A DNA stretch of 64,000 nt from Nocardioides sp. Root122 (GTDB lineage: Bacteria; Actinomycetota; Actinomycetes; Propionibacteriales; Nocardioidaceae), in NCBI RefSeq assembly GCF_001425025.1, contig NZ_LMDE01000011.1, positions 473,341-537,340 on the forward strand, in the 5' to 3' direction. The position numbers and the translations under genes are program-made. Below, piece after piece: positions 42,350 to 50,423 of the stretch. Position 1 is the stretch's first letter, and every line of letters begins with the position of its first letter. Below the pieces are notes generated by a model. That model saw nothing but the letters and a program-made list of their open reading frames with translations, was not told the origin of the DNA and made no database searches.

Positions 42350-43648
42350 CTAAGGCGAGAGGCGGTGGAGGTCGCGCGGGAAGAGCGTGACCTCGCGGAC
42401 GTTCGTCGCCTCGACGAGGCGGCCCACCCAGCGCTCGAGCCCGATCGCGAACCCGCCGTGCGGCGGCATCCCGTGCCGGAACGCCTGGAGGTACGACGCG
42501 TAGTCCGCCGGGTCCTCGCCCCGCGCGCGGAGCGCCTCGTCGTACGCCGACGCGCGGTGCAGCCGCTGCCCACCCGTCACCAGCTCCAGCCCTCGGAACA
42601 GCAGGTCGAACGAGTTCGTCGCCTCGGTGGTTGAGGTGCGAGCGGAGCGAGCCTCGAAACCCCCGGTCCACGGGTGCGTGTAGAACGGCCGCTTGGCCAT
42701 CGGGTAGCCCTCGACGGCGAGGAAGTCGCTGCCGTGCTCGGCCAGCGCCCACGCACCGAGCGCGCGCTCGTGCTCGGGCGCGAGGTCGGGCTCGTCGGCC
42801 GGGGCGCCGACCAGCTCGAGCGCCTCGGCGAAGTGGACCACCGGGATCTCCGCGGGCACGACCGGAAGCCGGGCGCCGGTGCGGGCGACCGCGTCCCCGC
42901 CGGACGCCACGGCCGCGACCATCCCGGCGAGCACCTCCCGCAGCACCGCGAGCACGTCGCGGTGGTCGCGGATGAAGCCGAGCTCGACGTCGAGCGAGCG
43001 GTACTCGGCGAGGTGCCGCACGGTGTCGTGCGGCTCGGCGCGGAAGACCGGCCCCACCTCGTAGACCCGCTCGAAGACCCCGACCAGCTGCTGCTTGTAG
43101 AACTGCGGGCTCTGGGCGAGGTACGCCGGACGGCCGAAGTAGTCGACCGCGAACACGTTGGCGCCCGACTCGGTCGCCGACTCGACGAACTTCGGGGTGG
43201 CGATCTCGGTGAAGCCGAGGCCGTCCAGCGTGGCGCGGAAGCCACGCAGCGAGGCCGCGGCCAGCTCCCACCGGGCGCGCTGCGCCGGGTGACGCCACAG
43301 CACGGGCGCGTGGTCGAGCAGCGTCGGCAGGGAGGCGTCCAGGGTCGGTCGCCACAGCTCCACCGGCGGGGTGGCGGCCGGCTCGGTCAGGGGCTCGACG
43401 ACCGCCCCGGTGACCTCGACGCCGCCGGGCGCCTGGGCGTTGGCGGTCGCCGTGCCAGTGACCCGGACGACGGTCTCCTCCGGGGGTACGTCGGTCCCGG
43501 CGGGCAGCACGACCTGCGCGAGCCCGCTGCGGTCGCGGAGCACGAGGAAGGTGACGCGGGCCAGCTCGCGGCGCCGGTGCACCCAGCCCTCGAGGGTGAC
43601 CTCGGTGCCGGGCGTCGTCGTGGTCAGGTCCGTGCAGAGAGTTCTCAT
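42350..43648 (-). CDS. aspS: Archaeal-type (non-GAD) aspartyl-tRNA synthetase
   Basis: Class II synthetase, 432 residues, lacking the GAD domain of the ~590-residue bacterial AspRS; this compact type is often non-discriminating and may charge tRNA-Asn as well. OB-fold VTLEGWVHRRRELARVTFLVLRD, motif 2 VFERVYEVGPVFRAE, SFDLLFRGLELVTGGQRLH, motif 3 GMPPHGGFAIGLERW. Residues 330-342 (GFEARSARTSTTE) are encoded by a 39-bp repeat found again upstream of dapC. GGAGG at 43654-43658 sets the ATG and is held in a hairpin of a T-box leader. Confidence 0.93.
   Translation of the reverse strand: MRTLCTDLTTTTPGTEVTLEGWVHRRRELARVTFLVLRDRSGLAQVVLPAGTDVPPEETVVRVTGTATANAQAPGGVEVTGAVVEPLTEPAATPPVELWRPTLDASLPTLLDHAPVLWRHPAQRARWELAAASLRGFRATLDGLGFTEIATPKFVESATESGANVFAVDYFGRPAYLAQSPQFYKQQLVGVFERVYEVGPVFRAEPHDTVRHLAEYRSLDVELGFIRDHRDVLAVLREVLAGMVAAVASGGDAVARTGARLPVVPAEIPVVHFAEALELVGAPADEPDLAPEHERALGAWALAEHGSDFLAVEGYPMAKRPFYTHPWTGGFEARSARTSTTEATNSFDLLFRGLELVTGGQRLHRASAYDEALRARGEDPADYASYLQAFRHGMPPHGGFAIGLERWVGRLVEATNVREVTLFPRDLHRLSP
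42623..42661. repeat. 39-bp palindromic repeat, copy 1, inside aspS
   Basis: Identical over 39 bases to 45181-45219. GGTTGAGG near one end pairs with CCTCGAAACC at the other (two-base bulge) around a GAGCGGAGCGAGC-type loop. In aspS it is read in frame as 13 codons between the FYTHP and NSFDLLFRG segments. Confidence 0.85.
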
Positions 43649-43821
43649 GATTTCCTCCAGGTAGGGGGCCCTGGAGGTGTGGGCGGGGGCTAGGTCGCGG
43701 TGCCACCACACCTTCGCCGAACGGAGTGGTCCGGCCTCTCGTCGGTGCCGCCGGACGCGCGGACGGCCGCTGCTCTGCTGGCGTGCAGGGGGTGTGTCAG
43801 GCCCCGCGGTCGTCGGGGAGC
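43649..43821 (-). promoter_or_regulatory. T-box riboswitch of translational type controlling aspS
   Basis: Leader of aspS. The T-box TGGCACCGCG lies within 43710-43694 on the minus strand; the variable base C would pair with discriminator G73 of tRNA-Asp (or Asn). A short hairpin right after the promoter (CCCCG, 43818-43814, with CGGGG, 43806-43802) carries GACGAC in its loop, a candidate Asp specifier. GGTGTGG (43712-43706) can pair with CCACACC (43682-43676) as antisequestrator; otherwise CCTCCAGG (43677-43670) pairs with CCTGGAGG (43661-43654) and hides the GGAGG ribosome binding site. The two pairings exclude each other. Confidence 0.78.
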
Positions 43822-43851
43822 ATCGTGCAGGGGCGCCGTCCGCACCCGCAA
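43822..43851 (-). promoter_or_regulatory. Promoter of the aspS T-box transcript
   Basis: TTGCGG (43851-43846) and CACGAT (43827-43822) on the minus strand are separated by 18 bases, a good sigma-70-like spacing. Transcription would begin at the base of the proposed Stem I. The -35 lies at the stop codon of the upstream GNAT gene. Confidence 0.55.
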
Positions 43852-43856
43852 CCCGA

Positions 43857-44771
43857 TTAGCCGACGAGGTAGCGGTTGGTGTGGTGGGTGACGAAGCCGT
43901 GCCGCTCGTAGAGCGCGATGGCGCCGGTGTTGACGGTCTCGACGTGCAGCATCGCGGTCGTCGCACCGCGCGAGGCGCCCCAGTCGAGCACCTCGGCGAG
44001 CACCGCGGTGCCGAGCCCGCGGCGGCGGTGCCCGGGATCCACGACGAGGCCCTCGACCAGCAGCCAGTCGCCGGACAGGACGCCCCGGCCGGTCGCCGCC
44101 CCGGCGTCCAGGATGACGGTGACCGAGGTGGGCGACTCGTCGAGCTCAGCGGGCACGTCGGGAGCGGACTGGCGTACGGACCGGAGCGCGCGCGCCACGG
44201 ACGCCAGCTGCGCGTGCGCGTCACCGTCGCCGTCGGTGGAGAAGCCCAGGGGAGCGAGGGTCTGCTCGACGTCGGAGCCGCGCTGCACCTGGACGTAGGC
44301 CGTCTGCTCCCGGGCGCCGTAGAACGCGCGCACCCGCCAGGCGGCGTCGGCCCAGCCGATGCCCGGCTCGGCCATGGCGAGCGCCGAGTTGCCCCGGCGG
44401 CGCAGCCGCCCGCCGTGGGGCGGAGAGGCGCGCAGCAGCCAGTCACCCAGCGGCTCGGTCTCGATCGCGGTCCAGAGCGCGCCGACGTGCTCCTCGACCT
44501 CGCGGGCGGAGACGCGGGCCCGCACGGACGCGCGCGGCGGCACCGGCTTGCCGGTCACGACGTCCGCGAGCGCGATCTCGACGGGGCCGTGGCCCTCGCG
44601 GTCGACGGTCAGCGACTCCGGTCCCCACGAGGTGCAGGTGCCGAGGACGTCCGTCGCGCGGCCGTCCGGGAGCAGGTGGCGGACCACGACGCGCTGCCCG
44701 ACGACGTGCGGCCCGAGCATGTGGCTGCCGACCCTCGTCTCGTCGGCATGGGGTTCTGACGGATCGGGCAC
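43857..44771 (-). CDS. GNAT acetyltransferase with N-terminal extra domain
   Basis: Protein of 304 residues. The C-terminal ~90 residues are a GNAT domain ([20 protein letters not shown] with the acetyl-CoA loop RRRGLG, and [17 protein letters not shown]). The first ~90 residues form an SH3-like piece ([39 protein letters not shown]), and the middle looks like a degenerate second GNAT lobe. TAGTAT lies 6 bases before the GTG. It is divergent from fdxA. The substrate is unknown. Confidence 0.83.
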   Translation of the reverse strand: MPDPSEPHADETRVGSHMLGPHVVGQRVVVRHLLPDGRATDVLGTCTSWGPESLTVDREGHGPVEIALADVVTGKPVPPRASVRARVSAREVEEHVGALWTAIETEPLGDWLLRASPPHGGRLRRRGNSALAMAEPGIGWADAAWRVRAFYGAREQTAYVQVQRGSDVEQTLAPLGFSTDGDGDAHAQLASVARALRSVRQSAPDVPAELDESPTSVTVILDAGAATGRGVLSGDWLLVEGLVVDPGHRRRGLGTAVLAEVLDWGASRGATTAMLHVETVNTGAIALYERHGFVTHHTNRYLVG

Positions 44772-44845
44772 TCCCGGATACTAGAGTGAGCCGACACGTT
44801 CCACCCCTGCCCCACCCGTGCCCCATCCGTGTTCAGGAGGACCTG

Positions 44846-45172
44846 GTGACCTACGTCATCGCCCAGCCGTGCGTCGACCTCAAGGACCGCGCGTGCGTCG
44901 ACGAGTGCCCCGTCGACTGCATCTACGAGGGCAAGCGGATGCTCTACATCCACCCTGACGAGTGCGTCGACTGCGGCGCCTGCGAGCCGGTCTGCCCGGT
45001 GGAGGCGATCTTCTACGAGGACGACACCCCGGAGGAGTGGAAGGGCTACTACGACGCCAACGTCCACTTCTTCGACGACCTCGGCTCGCCCGGCGGCGCC
45101 GCCAAGATGGGCGTCATCGACAAGGACCACGAGCTCGTCGCCGCGCTGCCCCCGCAGGAGCACGACGAGTGA
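44846..45172 (+). CDS. fdxA: Seven-iron ferredoxin
   Basis: Electron carrier of 108 residues with one [3Fe-4S] and one [4Fe-4S] cluster, as in the actinobacterial FdxA/FdxC type: [23 protein letters not shown] and [23 protein letters not shown], followed by the C-terminal extension [18 protein letters not shown] at 44835-44840 lies 5 bases before the GTG at 44846, which fixes the start. dapC follows after 12 bases through the repeat. Confidence 0.95.
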   Translation: MTYVIAQPCVDLKDRACVDECPVDCIYEGKRMLYIHPDECVDCGACEPVCPVEAIFYEDDTPEEWKGYYDANVHFFDDLGSPGGAAKMGVIDKDHELVAALPPQEHDE

Positions 45173-45180
45173 CCTGCCCT

Positions 45181-45219
45181 CTCGGTGGTTGAGGTGCGAG
45201 CGGAGCGAGCCTCGAAACC
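45181..45219. repeat. 39-bp palindromic repeat, copy 2, at the dapC start
   Basis: Identical to 42623-42661 over 39 bases and in the same orientation on the plus strand. Here it lies 8 bases past the fdxA stop and encodes the first 11-12 residues of DapC, including both in-frame GTG codons (45185 and 45194). Confidence 0.85.
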
Positions 45220-46315
45220 ACTCGTCTCGCAGCGTCTGCCCGACTTCCCCTGGGACAAGCTGACGACCTACGCGGCGACGGCGCGCGCCCACCCCGACGG
45301 GGTCTGTGACCTCTCGGTGGGCACGCCGGTCGACCCGACGCCCGCCGTCGTCCAGGAGGCGCTGCGGGCTGCCGCCGACTCGCCCGGCTACCCGACCACG
45401 ATCGGGCTCGAGGCGACCCGCCAGGCGGCGATCGACTGGTTGTCCCGGCGCCACGGCGTGACTGGGCTCGGCCTCGACGGCGTGCTGCCGGTGATCGGTT
45501 CCAAGGAGCTGATCGGGTCGATGGCCGTCCACCTCGGCATCGGTGCGGGCGACCTCATCGGCTACCCCGCACTGGCCTACCCGACCTACGAGGTGGGCGC
45601 CGCGCTGGCCGGAGCGGAGAGCCTTGCCACCGACTCGCTGACCGCGTTCGGTCCCCGCACGCCCCGGCTGCTGTGGCTCAACAGCCCGGCCAACCCGAGC
45701 GGCCGGGTCCTCCCGCTCGACCACCTCCGCAAGGTCGTCGACTGGTGCCGCGAGCGCGGCACGATCCTGGTCTCCGACGAGTGCTACATCGAGTGCGCGT
45801 GGGAGGGCGAGCAGCCGCTCTCGATCCTCGACCCGCAGGTCAACGGGGGCTCGATGGAGGGCGTCCTCGCCGTCCACTCGCTGTCCAAGCGGTCCAACCT
45901 CGCCGGCTACCGCTGCGCCTTCGTCGCCGGCGACCCGGCCCTGGTCGGGGAGCTGCTCGCGGTCCGCAAGAACCTCGGCCTCCAGATGCCCGGCCCCCAG
46001 CAGCGCGCGATGATCGCCGCCCTCGACGACGACGCGCACGCGACCGAGCAGCACGCCCGCTACGCCGCTCGCCGGGCGAAGCTGAAGGAGGCGCTGCAGG
46101 TCGCCGGGTTCCGCATCGACCACTCCGAGGCCTCGCTCTACCTCTGGGCCACCCGCGGCGAGGACTGCTGGAAGACCGTCGCCGACCTCGCCGCGCTCGG
46201 CATCCTCGTCGCGCCGGGCGAGTTCTACGGCGGCGCCGGGCGCGAGCACGTCCGGGTCGCCTTCACCGCCACCGACGAGCGCATCGACGCCGCGGTCGCC
46301 CGCCTCGCCGGCTGA
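45185..46315 (+). CDS. dapC: Succinyldiaminopimelate transaminase
   Basis: PLP aminotransferase of lysine/diaminopimelate synthesis, 376 residues. LPDFPWDKLTTYAATARAHPDGVCDLSVGTPVDPTP is the actinobacterial DapC opening (split here by the limit: LPDFPWDKL and DLSVGTPVDP). Later come LLWLNSPANPSGRV, SDECYIEC and the PLP lysine K235 in VHSLSKRSNLAGYR. The first 11-12 residues come from the 39-bp repeat and no other ATG, GTG or TTG lies in frame before the conserved part. No ribosome binding site is seen, so it may depend on coupling with fdxA. Confidence 0.9.
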   Translation: MVEVRAERASKPLVSQRLPDFPWDKLTTYAATARAHPDGVCDLSVGTPVDPTPAVVQEALRAAADSPGYPTTIGLEATRQAAIDWLSRRHGVTGLGLDGVLPVIGSKELIGSMAVHLGIGAGDLIGYPALAYPTYEVGAALAGAESLATDSLTAFGPRTPRLLWLNSPANPSGRVLPLDHLRKVVDWCRERGTILVSDECYIECAWEGEQPLSILDPQVNGGSMEGVLAVHSLSKRSNLAGYRCAFVAGDPALVGELLAVRKNLGLQMPGPQQRAMIAALDDDAHATEQHARYAARRAKLKEALQVAGFRIDHSEASLYLWATRGEDCWKTVADLAALGILVAPGEFYGGAGREHVRVAFTATDERIDAAVARLAG

Positions 46316-46320
46316 CGTAC

Positions 46321-46334
46321 GCCGGGCGCCCGGC
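46321..46334 (+). terminator. Palindromic hairpin after dapC
   Basis: GCCGGGCGCCCGGC is a perfect 14-base palindrome 5 bases beyond the dapC stop. It can form a compact GC stem and probably ends the fdxA-dapC transcript. No U-tract. Confidence 0.5.
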
Positions 46335-46443
46335 TCCGGCCCCAATGTTGGGCAAATCCTCCCGCAGGTCGTGCCGAGGGCCGTCGGCGGCCGTGCAGTG
46401 GTCTCGCCGAGCGCTGAGGCGCGTCACAGAGAGGGGTCATGCC

Positions 46444-48423
46444 GTGGACAAGAGAGTCGTAGCCCTGGCAGGTGCGTTGAGCCTGGTCGCGGGGTCGTTC
46501 GCCACTGCGGAGCTCGCCAGCGCGAGCCCACCCACCCCCTCACGCGTCCAGGACCTCGCCGGGTGCACCGACAACACCCTGCCGGCCAACGACGACGGCT
46601 CCACCGGCCTCGTCCCTCTCGGCTTCGAGGTGAGCCTCAACGGTGCCGTCCACACGAGTGTCTACGTCAACAACAACGGCAACATCAGCTTCGACCGGCC
46701 GTACTCGCAGTACACCCCGTTCGACTTCACGGCGAGCGGCTCGGTCATGTTCGCCCCGTTCCTCGCCGACGTCGACACGCGGCTGGGCAACCAGGTGACC
46801 TACGGCCAGACGACCGTCGGCGGTGCCCCCGCCTTCTGCGTGAACTGGGTCGACGTCGGCTACTACAGCCAGCACGTCGACAAGACCAACTCGTTCCAGC
46901 TGCTGATGATCGACCGGGGCGCGGGGGACTTCGACCTGGTCTACAACTACGACCGGATCACGTGGGAGACCGGCGACGCGAGTGGCGGCTCGAACGGTTT
47001 CGGCGGCACGTCCGCGGCAGCCGGACTCAGCACGGGCGACGGCCTCCCCGAGACCAACGTCATGCTGGCGGGCTCGTTCGTCAACGGCGCTCTCCTGGAC
47101 GGCGCGGCCAACTCGCTCACGGCTGGCGGCAACAACGGGGCGGGCAGCTACCTATTCCCGTTCCGCGCCAGTGACCTGGGTGGCGGCCTGGTCCGCGGCC
47201 TGGTCCTCGGCAACGACGGGGGCAGCGACTACCCGGTGCCGGGAGCCGGGGTCGAGCTGTGCACGACGGCCGGCTCGTGCCGCGTGGTCACCAGCGGCGC
47301 CGACGGGCGCTACTCCTTCGTGTCGGTCGCGCCCGGCACCTACACCGTGCGGGCCCGCTCGCAGGACCACGGACCCGCCTCCCGCACCGTCACGGTGACC
47401 GGCGAGCAGGTCTACGACCTCGACATCCCCCTGGGCGCGAGTCTCGTCGCAGTCCCCGACGGGTGGACCGCCGGCTCGGCCTCCGGCGTGGTGCCGGTGG
47501 TGTGGACCGATCAACCGACGACCGTGACGTCGCCGCCGATGTGCGACGGCTCGGGAACCTGGACGGTGCGGGCGAACAACGCCGTGATCGCGCAAGGAGT
47601 GCTGACCAAGACGCCCGTCGCGGGGAGCCCCGGGATGGTCACCTACTCGGCGGTCGTGCCGGCCCTGACCGCCAACGTCGGCGTGGCCCGCGTGACGGTG
47701 GAGATCACCTGTCTCCCCTCGGGCGGCGGCGCCCGTGCCGCAGCCGCCGACGAGGTGGTCGAGTTCGACCTCGTGACTGCCCCGCCGAGCGTCGTGGTGG
47801 ACCGGACGGGCGCACCCGTCCTGGGCGCCGAGGTGACCCTGCAGCGGAGCACGACGGCATCCGGTGGCTTCGCCGACGTGCTGCCGTACACGTCGGTCCT
47901 CGGATGGGCGGACAACCCGCAGTACACGGACGAGACCGGACGCGTCGGCTGGAACACGGTGGCCGGCTTCTACCGGGTCGTCGCATCGACCGAGGACTGC
48001 ACGGCCACGTCCCCGGTGCGGCAGGTGCCGGTCCAGGCACTGACCTTCTCGGTGACGGTGGACTGCAGCGTCCCGCCGACCACCACGCCCACGCCCACCG
48101 CGACGCCCACGCCGGACCCGGCGTGTGCGCAGAAGCAGGCGGCCCTCGCCACGGCGACTGCCGCCCTCACGGCGGCGCAGCAGGTCCTGGGGCAGTCCAC
48201 GGCGAAGCTCCAGAAGGCCACGAAGAAGCTGGCCAAGGCCAAGAAGGCGCTCAAGAAGGCCAAGAAGAACGGAGCGTCCGGAGCGACGATCGCCAAGCTG
48301 GCGAAGAAGGTGAAGAAGGCCAAGAAGACGGTCAAGAAGGCCAAGGCGGCGAAGAAGGCCTCGGCGGCATCGGTCGCGACGGCGGCCGCGGCGGTCGAGG
48401 CGGCCAAGGCCGCCCTCTGCTGA
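46444..48423 (+). CDS. Secreted NIDO-domain protein with lysine-rich coiled-coil tail
   Basis: Exported protein of 659 residues. Signal peptide (VVALAGALSLVAGSFATAEL) precedes a nidogen-like domain at about 45-240 (VYVNNNGNISFDRPYSQYTPF, FAPFLADVDTR, NSFQLLMIDRG). A carboxypeptidase-regulatory-like Ig fold (VPGAGVELCTTAG, GADGRYSFVSVAPGTYTVRA) and a further beta domain follow, then a TTTPTPTATPTP linker. The last ~110 residues are an Ala/Lys coiled coil (KKLAKAKKALKKAKK) bounded by two cysteines, DPAC and the terminal Cys. A purine-rich site 7 bases upstream supports GTG 46444. Likely cell-surface or matrix protein. Confidence 0.8.
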   Translation: MDKRVVALAGALSLVAGSFATAELASASPPTPSRVQDLAGCTDNTLPANDDGSTGLVPLGFEVSLNGAVHTSVYVNNNGNISFDRPYSQYTPFDFTASGSVMFAPFLADVDTRLGNQVTYGQTTVGGAPAFCVNWVDVGYYSQHVDKTNSFQLLMIDRGAGDFDLVYNYDRITWETGDASGGSNGFGGTSAAAGLSTGDGLPETNVMLAGSFVNGALLDGAANSLTAGGNNGAGSYLFPFRASDLGGGLVRGLVLGNDGGSDYPVPGAGVELCTTAGSCRVVTSGADGRYSFVSVAPGTYTVRARSQDHGPASRTVTVTGEQVYDLDIPLGASLVAVPDGWTAGSASGVVPVVWTDQPTTVTSPPMCDGSGTWTVRANNAVIAQGVLTKTPVAGSPGMVTYSAVVPALTANVGVARVTVEITCLPSGGGARAAAADEVVEFDLVTAPPSVVVDRTGAPVLGAEVTLQRSTTASGGFADVLPYTSVLGWADNPQYTDETGRVGWNTVAGFYRVVASTEDCTATSPVRQVPVQALTFSVTVDCSVPPTTTPTPTATPTPDPACAQKQAALATATAALTAAQQVLGQSTAKLQKATKKLAKAKKALKKAKKNGASGATIAKLAKKVKKAKKTVKKAKAAKKASAASVATAAAAVEAAKAALC

Positions 48424-48439
48424 GGCAGTAGCGCAGGGT

Positions 48440-48480
48440 CGACCGGTGGTGGCCACCAGCCAGGTGGCCGCCACCGGTCG
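48440..48480. terminator. Long hairpin between convergent genes
   Basis: Bases 48440-48456 pair with 48464-48480: 17 positions, all complementary except one possible G-U pair, with a 7-base loop. It stands between the NIDO gene stop and the stop of the minus-strand gene at 48503 and is the strongest terminator-like stem in the window. Confidence 0.75.
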
Positions 48481-48502
48481 TCGCGACGAGAGCCGCGGCC
48501 CG

Positions 48503-49471
48503 TCAGTCGATGACGTCGACGTGGACGTGGTCGCGGTGCTCGAGGATCCTGCGGTCCCCGCGCGAGGACGACGGCACCCGGTAGTCGGTCCAGCCGTCGT
48601 CCGACCGCGAGCCCGCGTGCCAGATCCGGTCGTCGAAGATGATCGTGTTGACGTCGAGGCGGTCGGCGTTGGCGACCAGCCAGGTCGCCATCGCCCAGCC
48701 GCGCTGCTTGTTGTCGGCGTTGATCGGCCGGACGAAGACGTCGATGGCGCGGCCCTCGTAGTGGGCCGACCCCTCCATGTGCCCGGTCGAGATGCCCCCC
48801 GGTTCGAACCCGCCCAGCGACAGCGGGCCGAAGACCGCCTCCAGCTCCCGGCGTACGACGCTCGCGCGCGGCACGAGGCCGCTGTCGTCGAGCGTGTCGC
48901 TCGCCTCGTCGGCGTCACCGGGCACGTCGCACCACATCCCCCGCGGGGAGTTGCCCGTGAGGGCGGAGGCGAGGGCGCGGCCGTCCTCCTCGTGGTCGGC
49001 GTACGCGTCCGGGTAGGCGCTGCGCTGCACGGCCTGCGCGGCCTCGGTGATCTCCATCTCGCGGTAGCCCTCGATCTTCGTGAGGGCGTCGTAGAAGGCG
49101 TTGGTCGCGAAGACCGGGTCGGTCAGCTGCTTCACCGACCCCCAGCCCTGGGAGGGCCGCTGCTGGAAGAGCCCGACGGAGTCCCGGTCGCCGAAGTCGA
49201 TGTTGTAGAGCTTGGACTCCTGGAAGGCGGTCGCCAGCGCGATGCTCGCGGCCCGGGCCGGCATGCCCCGCTCAATCGAGATCGCGGTGATGAGGGCAGC
49301 GTTCTCGGCCTGCTCGAGGTCGATGTCGACGGTGTGGCCGTCGACCTCGGCGGTGCAGCCACTGGAGTCGAGCAGGGTGGGTACGCCGCCGCGGTCCACG
49401 ACCACGAGCACGGCGGCCACCGCACCCAGGACCGCCACCGCGCCGACGGCGGTCGCGCGCAACGACGGCAC
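48503..49471 (-). CDS. Exported lysozyme-like plus M15-like peptidase protein
   Basis: Membrane-anchored or secreted protein of 322 residues (hydrophobic segment about residues 6-28). The N-terminal domain resembles lytic transglycosylases (SIALATAFQESKLYNIDFGD with a Glu, then SVGLFQQRPSQGWG). The C-terminal part has the D,D-peptidase M15 pattern HYEGRAIDVFV and HRDHVHVDV, zinc-ligand positions of the LAS fold. Both halves would act on peptidoglycan. GGAGG is 3-4 bases before the GTG at 49471. It follows dapD by 13 bases in the same operon. Confidence 0.72.
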   Translation of the reverse strand: MPSLRATAVGAVAVLGAVAAVLVVVDRGGVPTLLDSSGCTAEVDGHTVDIDLEQAENAALITAISIERGMPARAASIALATAFQESKLYNIDFGDRDSVGLFQQRPSQGWGSVKQLTDPVFATNAFYDALTKIEGYREMEITEAAQAVQRSAYPDAYADHEEDGRALASALTGNSPRGMWCDVPGDADEASDTLDDSGLVPRASVVRRELEAVFGPLSLGGFEPGGISTGHMEGSAHYEGRAIDVFVRPINADNKQRGWAMATWLVANADRLDVNTIIFDDRIWHAGSRSDDGWTDYRVPSSSRGDRRILEHRDHVHVDVID

Positions 49472-49484
49472 GGGTCCTCCCGCG

Positions 49485-50423
49485 CTAGTTGGCGTGCAGC
49501 GCGGCGTTGAGGGCGATGCCGTCGCCCTTCCACGCCACCGCCTCAACGGCACCGCTCACCGAGTTGCGGCGGAGCAGCACGTTGTCGGCGCCCGACAGGG
49601 TCGCCGCCTTGACCACCTGCGGCTTGCCGTCGATGTCCTTCACGGTGACCTTGGTGCCGGCGGTGACGTAGCAGCCGGCCTCGACGACGCAGTCGTCACC
49701 GAGGGAGATGCCGATGCCGGCGTTGGCGCCGATCAGGCAGCGCTCGCCGACGGAGATGACCTCCTTGCCGCCACCGGACAGGGTGCCCATGATCGAGGAG
49801 CCGCCGCCGACGTCGGAGCCGTCTCCCACCACGACGCCCGCCGAGATGCGGCCCTCGACCATGGAGGCGCCGAGCGTGCCGGCGTTGAAGTTCACGAAGC
49901 CCTCGTGCATGACGGTGGTGCCCTCGGCGAGGTGGGCGCCGAGACGTACGCGGTCGGCATCGGCGATGCGGACGCCGGCGGGCAGGACGTAGTCGGTCAT
50001 CCGCGGGAACTTGTCGACACCGAAGACCTGCACCACGTGGCCGGGCACGACCGTGCGGAGCTTGGCACGCACCAGCTCGAAGCCCTCGACCGCGCAGGGT
50101 CCGGCGGAGGTCCACACGACGTTGGCGAGCAGGCCGAAGATGCCCTCGAGGTTCACGCCGTGCGGCTGGACGAGCCGGTGGGACAGCAGGTGGAGCCGCA
50201 GCCAGACGTCCTCGGTCGAGGCCGGGGCGGCGTCGAGGTCGTCGATCTCCACCAAGCGCACCTCGCGGGTCACCCCGCGCAGGTCGTCCTCGCCGCCGTC
50301 GAGGAAGGCGAGCTCCTCCGAGGGCCCACCCTCGGTCGCGCCGAGGACGGGCGTGGGGAACCACGCGTCGAGGACGGTGTCGCCGTGGAGGGTCAGCAGG
50401 CCGTAGCCGGAGGCAGCAGTCAC
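49485..50423 (-). CDS. dapD: Tetrahydrodipicolinate N-succinyltransferase
   Basis: Acyltransferase of the succinylase branch of diaminopimelate synthesis, 312 residues, actinobacterial type. The left-handed beta-helix is visible as hexapeptide runs: VRLGAHLAEGTTVMHEGFVNFNAG, SMVEGRISAGVVVGDGSDVGGG, CLIGANAGIGISLGDDCVVEAG. HEGFVNFNAGT is the active-site region. TAGGCT lies 6 bases before the GTG at 50423. dapC and dapE are in other transcription units of this window. Confidence 0.94.
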   Translation of the reverse strand: MTAASGYGLLTLHGDTVLDAWFPTPVLGATEGGPSEELAFLDGGEDDLRGVTREVRLVEIDDLDAAPASTEDVWLRLHLLSHRLVQPHGVNLEGIFGLLANVVWTSAGPCAVEGFELVRAKLRTVVPGHVVQVFGVDKFPRMTDYVLPAGVRIADADRVRLGAHLAEGTTVMHEGFVNFNAGTLGASMVEGRISAGVVVGDGSDVGGGSSIMGTLSGGGKEVISVGERCLIGANAGIGISLGDDCVVEAGCYVTAGTKVTVKDIDGKPQVVKAATLSGADNVLLRRNSVSGAVEAVAWKGDGIALNAALHAN

